Source: Eutrophocola salsuginis
Lineage (GTDB): Bacteria > Pseudomonadota > Gammaproteobacteria > Pseudomonadales > Pseudohongiellaceae
DNA length: 64,000 nt
Direction of reading: 5' to 3'
NCBI GenBank assembly: GCA_038147195.1
Contig: JAYQTB010000004.1
Coordinates: forward strand, 1,922,001 to 1,986,000
Positions 60,611 through 64,000 of the stretch are shown one piece after another; position 1 is the first letter of the stretch, and each line of letters opens with the position of its first letter. The notes beneath the pieces were generated by a model. That model saw only the letters and a list, made by a program, of their open reading frames with translations, was not told where the DNA came from and searched no databases. Position numbers and translations under genes: made by a program.

Positions 60611-61829
60611 TGGTAAGCGCCAGTGCATTGATGATCTTTTCGATGGTGCGGGTCTCTTCCATGAGCGCATTAACAATACGAGTGATGATGACTTCGCCCT
60701 GCGTATTGTCACGCCCGATCAGCACGTCGTACGTGTTACCGCGGGACGCTTCGGAAACAAGAGCTGTCATGGCAAATTCAGTTTCCTCGAGACGGGCCAT
60801 CATCTCGGCGTACACAACGTCGTCTTCCTGGCGCAGCAGTTGTGCGATCGACGGGCCGGAAACAGCCTCGCCATTCACGCGCCGGTATTCACCCATGAAT
60901 ACGTTGCGGATGCCGAGGGCATCATAGTAGTGGGAGTTATGGGTGTTATCGGAAAAACAGTCATGTTCCTCCTCCGGATCGTTTAGCAGTAGGCCGAGGC
61001 GAATGCGTTCACCGGCCAGTTCGCCATAGGCCAGGCTACCCATGCCGGTCAGGATAGTGGACAGTGCTCCCTGGGTACCCTTGCCCATAAGGTCGTTGTA
61101 AGCAGCACCACTGTCCTGCCAATTGTTCACCATTTCCTCGAGGTCATTGACCAATAGTTCAACAGCGGCCTGCAGGTAGGCCCGGCGGCGATCGCAATTC
61201 CCGTTGGTGCAGCTGTCGAGTGAATAATCGGTCCAGGGGCGATTACCGGCGCCGGGATTGGTGCCGTTGAGGTCCTGTCCCCAGAGCAGAAACTCGATAG
61301 CGTGGTAGCCGGTGGCGACATTGGCTTGGACGCCGTCCAGCATGTGCAGCTCCTCGGCCAGCAGCTGCGGTGAGATCACCGCCGCGTCTACTATGATGCC
61401 ACCGGCGTCCAGAATCTCGTTAGCGATGACATTGGCTGTGTAGAAATAATTGAAATCGGATTCCATCCCATAGGAGGGCGCCGTGTAATCGATGAGCCCC
61501 TCATCGAGTGGCCAGGAATTCACCCGGCCTTCCCATTCGTCCACGACGGAGTTGCCGAAACGGTAGACCTCGGTCTGCTGGTAAGGAATGCGGGCAGCCA
61601 GCCAGGCGTTTTTCGCTTCCTGCTGGGTTTCGGCCGAAGGATCAGCGAGAAAGTTGCTCACCGCCTGCTGCAACACATGTGCGGTAGCCAGCGCGTCGCC
61701 ATAGGAGGCTCGTGCGATGTCGATGTAGGTAGTTACAATCGCATCGAGGTCAACCGTTGCGGTTTTCTCAGGTAAAGCACTGCAGGCGGCCAGCAGGCTG
61801 GCAAGACTAAATAGAATGTATTTGTTCAT
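60558..61829 (-). CDS. Imelysin-family lipoprotein (IrpA/M75-like)
   Basis: A 423-residue exported protein with lipobox LLAAC|S. The imelysin signature GxHxxE is intact (VATGYHAIEFLLWGQDL). Cysteines in DSCTNGNCDRR and HDCFSDN suggest disulfides. Imelysins are periplasmic proteins induced by iron limitation and thought to help haem or iron handling. It starts 7 bp after phoU on the same strand with no clear ribosome-binding site or terminator, so it may be read through from the pst operon. It leads the DUF1111, imelysin, DUF1513, peroxidase set. Confidence 0.9.
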   Translation of the reverse strand: MNKYILFSLASLLAACSALPEKTATVDLDAIVTTYIDIARASYGDALATAHVLQQAVSNFLADPSAETQQEAKNAWLAARIPYQQTEVYRFGNSVVDEWEGRVNSWPLDEGLIDYTAPSYGMESDFNYFYTANVIANEILDAGGIIVDAAVISPQLLAEELHMLDGVQANVATGYHAIEFLLWGQDLNGTNPGAGNRPWTDYSLDSCTNGNCDRRRAYLQAAVELLVNDLEEMVNNWQDSGAAYNDLMGKGTQGALSTILTGMGSLAYGELAGERIRLGLLLNDPEEEHDCFSDNTHNSHYYDALGIRNVFMGEYRRVNGEAVSGPSIAQLLRQEDDVVYAEMMARLEETEFAMTALVSEASRGNTYDVLIGRDNTQGEVIITRIVNALMEETRTIEKIINALALTNVSIEGSDSLDNPEAIF

Positions 61830-61836
61830 GAAACGG

Positions 61837-62493
61837 TTAGTCGGCGTGTCTGATAACCTTGCCTTCTACCATAAAGATCACATCTTCAGCAATGTTGGTG
61901 CTGAGATCAGCGATACGTTCCATATAGCGGGAGCAGGACAGCAGATTGATGGCTGTCTCTGTATTTTTTGGTTGATTTGAGATTTCTTTTTTCACGATGG
62001 CGTACATGTCTCGGTTGATCTGGTCTACTTTGTCATCCATATCGATCACTTCGTTAGCGAGATTCATATCCAGCTTCACCAGCGCATCTAGGGATTTCCT
62101 GACCATGGTACGCACCAGGTTGGGCAGGTCGTTGACGAATTCAGGCAGGGTCGGCAGGGGTTCTTCCAGCATCAGTTCACCAGCACGCTTGGCAATATTG
62201 GTGGCGAAATCCCCCATGCGCTCGAGGTCATTGTTCACTTTCAACACTACCACGATAAAGCGCAGGTCTACTGCAACAGGCTGGTGCAGCGCCAGGATCT
62301 TCAGGCAGTCTTCCTCGATCTTCACTTCCATGTCATTAATTATGTTCTCCTGCTTGAACACTTCATCGACATAGGCAGCTTCGCGGTTGTTCAGCGCTAA
62401 GATCGCGTTGTTGATCGCGGTTTCTACGAGGTTGCCAAGCTTTAGGACCTCCTTTTTAAGCTTGTCGAGATCGCGGTGCAGGTGTAATGACAT
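61837..62493 (-). CDS. phoU: Phosphate-signalling protein PhoU
   Basis: A 218-residue cytoplasmic negative modulator of the Pho regulon, linking the Pst transporter to PhoR. Two repeats of the PhoU three-helix bundle are visible, each with the metal-binding acidic patch (ERMGDFATNIAKRAGEL and ERIADLSTNIAEDVIF). Length is typical. It follows pstB after 29 bp and is itself followed by the imelysin gene. Confidence 0.95.
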   Translation of the reverse strand: MSLHLHRDLDKLKKEVLKLGNLVETAINNAILALNNREAAYVDEVFKQENIINDMEVKIEEDCLKILALHQPVAVDLRFIVVVLKVNNDLERMGDFATNIAKRAGELMLEEPLPTLPEFVNDLPNLVRTMVRKSLDALVKLDMNLANEVIDMDDKVDQINRDMYAIVKKEISNQPKNTETAINLLSCSRYMERIADLSTNIAEDVIFMVEGKVIRHAD

Positions 62494-62522
62494 GACAGAT
62501 GTTTCCCTTAATAACTTGATTG

Positions 62523-63329
62523 TTAACCGAAACGGCCGGTGACGTATTCTTCAGTACGCTTGATCGCCGGGCGCGTGAAGATGCGCTTGGTTACGTTGAA
62601 TTCTATCAGGTCACCCATCTCCATAAAGGCCGTATAATCGGAAATCCTCGCAGCCTGCTGCATGTTGTGTGTGACGATGACGATGGTGTACTTCTCTTTC
62701 AGTTCGAACATCAGGTCTTCTATACGTGCCGTTGAAATTGGGTCCAGTGCCGAACAGGGTTCATCCATCAGCAGCACTTCCGGCTCCATGGCCAACGCCC
62801 TGGCGATGCAAAGCCGCTGCTGTTGTCCACCTGAGAGGTTGAGGGCGGAATCGTGCAGCCTGTCTTTGACTTCCTCCCACAGCGCCGCCTGTTTCAGCGA
62901 TTTTTCCACCAGCTCGTCGGTGGAATCCTTGTAACCGTTGATTAGAGGCCCCCAGGCGATGTTGTTATAAATGGATTTCGGAAAGGGGTTCGGTTTCTGG
63001 AACACCATGCCGATGCGACGCCTGACTTCAACGGGATCGACGTCCTTGCCGTACAGGTTTTCATCCGCGAACAGCAGTTCACCATCCACGCGACAACCAT
63101 CGACGAAATCGTTCATTCGGTTCAGGCAGCGCAGCAGTGTACTCTTGCCGCAGCCCGAAGGACCGATGATGGCGGTGATCTTGTTACGGCGGATATTAAA
63201 TGACACATCATTCACCGCCTTCTTTTCAGAATAGAAAATACTTACATTGCGCAGTTCAAGTACGGACTTCTTGTTCATTCCGTCCAGAGTCTGCTCTTCT
63301 GTCATTGAAGGATCCGGAAACTGATTCAT
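62523..63329 (-). CDS. pstB: Phosphate ABC transporter ATP-binding protein PstB
   Basis: A 268-residue ATPase of the Pst phosphate importer. Walker A IIGPSGCGKSTLLR, signature LSGGQQQRLCIARAL, Walker B VLLMDEPCSALDP and the switch His in IVTHNMQQAARI are all intact. The start overlaps the pstA stop (TAATG), so the two are translationally coupled. It works with PstA and PstC in the inner membrane. Confidence 0.97.
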   Translation of the reverse strand: MNQFPDPSMTEEQTLDGMNKKSVLELRNVSIFYSEKKAVNDVSFNIRRNKITAIIGPSGCGKSTLLRCLNRMNDFVDGCRVDGELLFADENLYGKDVDPVEVRRRIGMVFQKPNPFPKSIYNNIAWGPLINGYKDSTDELVEKSLKQAALWEEVKDRLHDSALNLSGGQQQRLCIARALAMEPEVLLMDEPCSALDPISTARIEDLMFELKEKYTIVIVTHNMQQAARISDYTAFMEMGDLIEFNVTKRIFTRPAIKRTEEYVTGRFG

Positions 63330-64000
63330 TACTTCAATCTCCGCTCTGTCTTGTTACGAATGTAGATAGCTGTAGCATTCATGATTAACAGTACTGCAAG
63401 GAGGAGGATGATACCCGCGGCGGCAAGTTCATGGAACTCTTCCTGCGGTCGCGATACCCAATTGTAAATCTGTATTGGCAATGCCGTGAAGGCGTCCATG
63501 GGACCTTCCGGCAGGAAGGCGACGAAGGTCAGCGCGCCGATCATGATCAGCGGTGCTGTTTCGCCAATGGCGCGCGACAACGCCAGGATCACACCGGTCA
63601 TGATGCCGGGAAATGAGGCCGGCAGCACGTGTGCCCAGGTGGTCTGCCACTTGGTGGCACCCAGCGAGTAGGCCGCATAACGAATACTCTGGGGCACGGT
63701 CTTGATTGCCTCGCGGCTGGCGATAATTATGACAGGCAAGATCAGCAGGCTCATGGTCAATGCGCCGGAAATCAGGCTGCGCTCCAGCGCCAGGTAACGC
63801 ACGAAGATGGCAAGGCCAAGAATGCCATAAACGATGGACGGCACACCTGCCAGGTTGGCGATGTTAACCTCGATGATCTTGGCGCTCTTACCCTTGCCAG
63901 CAAACTCTTCCAGGTACAAGGCAGTGGATACTCCTACTGGTATGGAGATTAGAGCCACCAGGCCGATCAACCACACCGTGCCCACCAGTGCTGACTTGAT
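63329..64000 (-). CDS. pstA: Phosphate ABC transporter permease PstA, 5' end missing
   Basis: Inner-membrane permease of the Pst phosphate importer. The frame is open through the right edge, so the N-terminus lies outside; about 223 residues are visible. Seen: the loop STALYLEEFAGKG with NIANLAGVPSIVYGILGL, the ABC-permease EAA-like region SREAIKTVPQSIRYAAYSLG with GATKWQTTWAHVLPASFPG, and several helices. Coupled to pstB by TAATG. Confidence 0.95.
   Translation of the reverse strand: MKSALVGTVWLIGLVALISIPVGVSTALYLEEFAGKGKSAKIIEVNIANLAGVPSIVYGILGLAIFVRYLALERSLISGALTMSLLILPVIIIASREAIKTVPQSIRYAAYSLGATKWQTTWAHVLPASFPGIMTGVILALSRAIGETAPLIMIGALTFVAFLPEGPMDAFTALPIQIYNWVSRPQEEFHELAAAGIILLLAVLLIMNATAIYIRNKTERRLK

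Noticed and set aside
60558..60712. Longer N-terminus for the DUF1111 protein, starting at 60712
   Set aside because: It would overlap the imelysin gene by about 150 bp and place 34 basic, low-complexity residues before a good signal peptide.
1..64000. CRISPR array, tRNA or rRNA gene, prophage or insertion sequence
   Set aside because: No regularly spaced repeats, no cloverleaf or rRNA-like sequence, and no transposase, integrase or phage gene was recognised on either strand. This was by eye only; tRNAscan, Infernal and ISfinder searches would be decisive.

Overview
The window reads as a chromosomal segment of a heterotrophic gammaproteobacterium, probably marine and uncultured. The evidence is a fused RlmKL rRNA methyltransferase, Pal, a pst-phoU locus, a large TonB-dependent receptor, a sulfatase, PQQ dehydrogenases and many secreted c-type cytochromes. 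No rRNA, tRNA, CRISPR array, insertion sequence or prophage was seen. Starts include GTG and TTG, and most operons are short with overlapping start and stop codons. All calls come from reading the translated sequence; no database search was run.

Left part (1-25 kb). A truncated nucleoside transporter, a Rieske protein, a GST and a cyclophilin lipoprotein come first, then PBP4/DacB and a PQQ dehydrogenase with its di-haem cytochrome. The rest, to about 25.2 kb, is dominated by small secreted proteins of two recurring kinds. (i) Seven DUF6152-like modules have a predicted mature N-terminus starting with His-His and a conserved NPH-type motif. (ii) Five beta-rich 'FSGTW-type' modules of unknown function. 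The two kinds sit side by side, and twice they are fused. Around them lie a duplicated OsmC-domain protein, a secreted ankyrin protein, an esterase, a sulfatase and a SCOT-like CoA-transferase plus 3-oxoadipyl-CoA-type thiolase pair.

Middle (25-49 kb). A PAS-sigma54 activator is divergent from a 33-residue membrane peptide. That peptide has a textbook -24/-12 promoter, two upstream 14-bp repeats spaced 21 bp apart, and its own terminator. Next come RidA, an MFS exporter and a DUF2272 protein. A TonB-dependent receptor, a LysR regulator and a four-gene run follow (DUF1587/1592/1588 haem protein, DUF1552 protein, MBL-fold protein, ankyrin protein), then a PQQ sugar-dehydrogenase-like protein. 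DUF3604, rlmKL and a quinohaemoprotein alcohol dehydrogenase close this part.

Right part (49-64 kb). Pal, tandem DUF6065-like paralogues, an LPMO-like secreted protein with N-terminal His, QueH, an aspartoacylase-like enzyme, a stand-alone RlmK-like methyltransferase and a polytopic membrane protein lead into an iron-type module: imelysin, DUF1111 di-haem protein, imelysin, DUF1513 and a MauG-type peroxidase, with a Fur-like palindrome inside. The module runs directly out of pstA-pstB-phoU.

Several intergenic stretches hold decayed genes: a small membrane protein with two in-frame TAGs, an acylphosphatase remnant, an unidentified membrane protein with three stops, and the C-terminal end of a beta-lactamase-family hydrolase. 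The most novel-looking material is the DUF6152/FSGTW expansion, a candidate His-brace metal-binding system, and the sigma54-controlled micropeptide.
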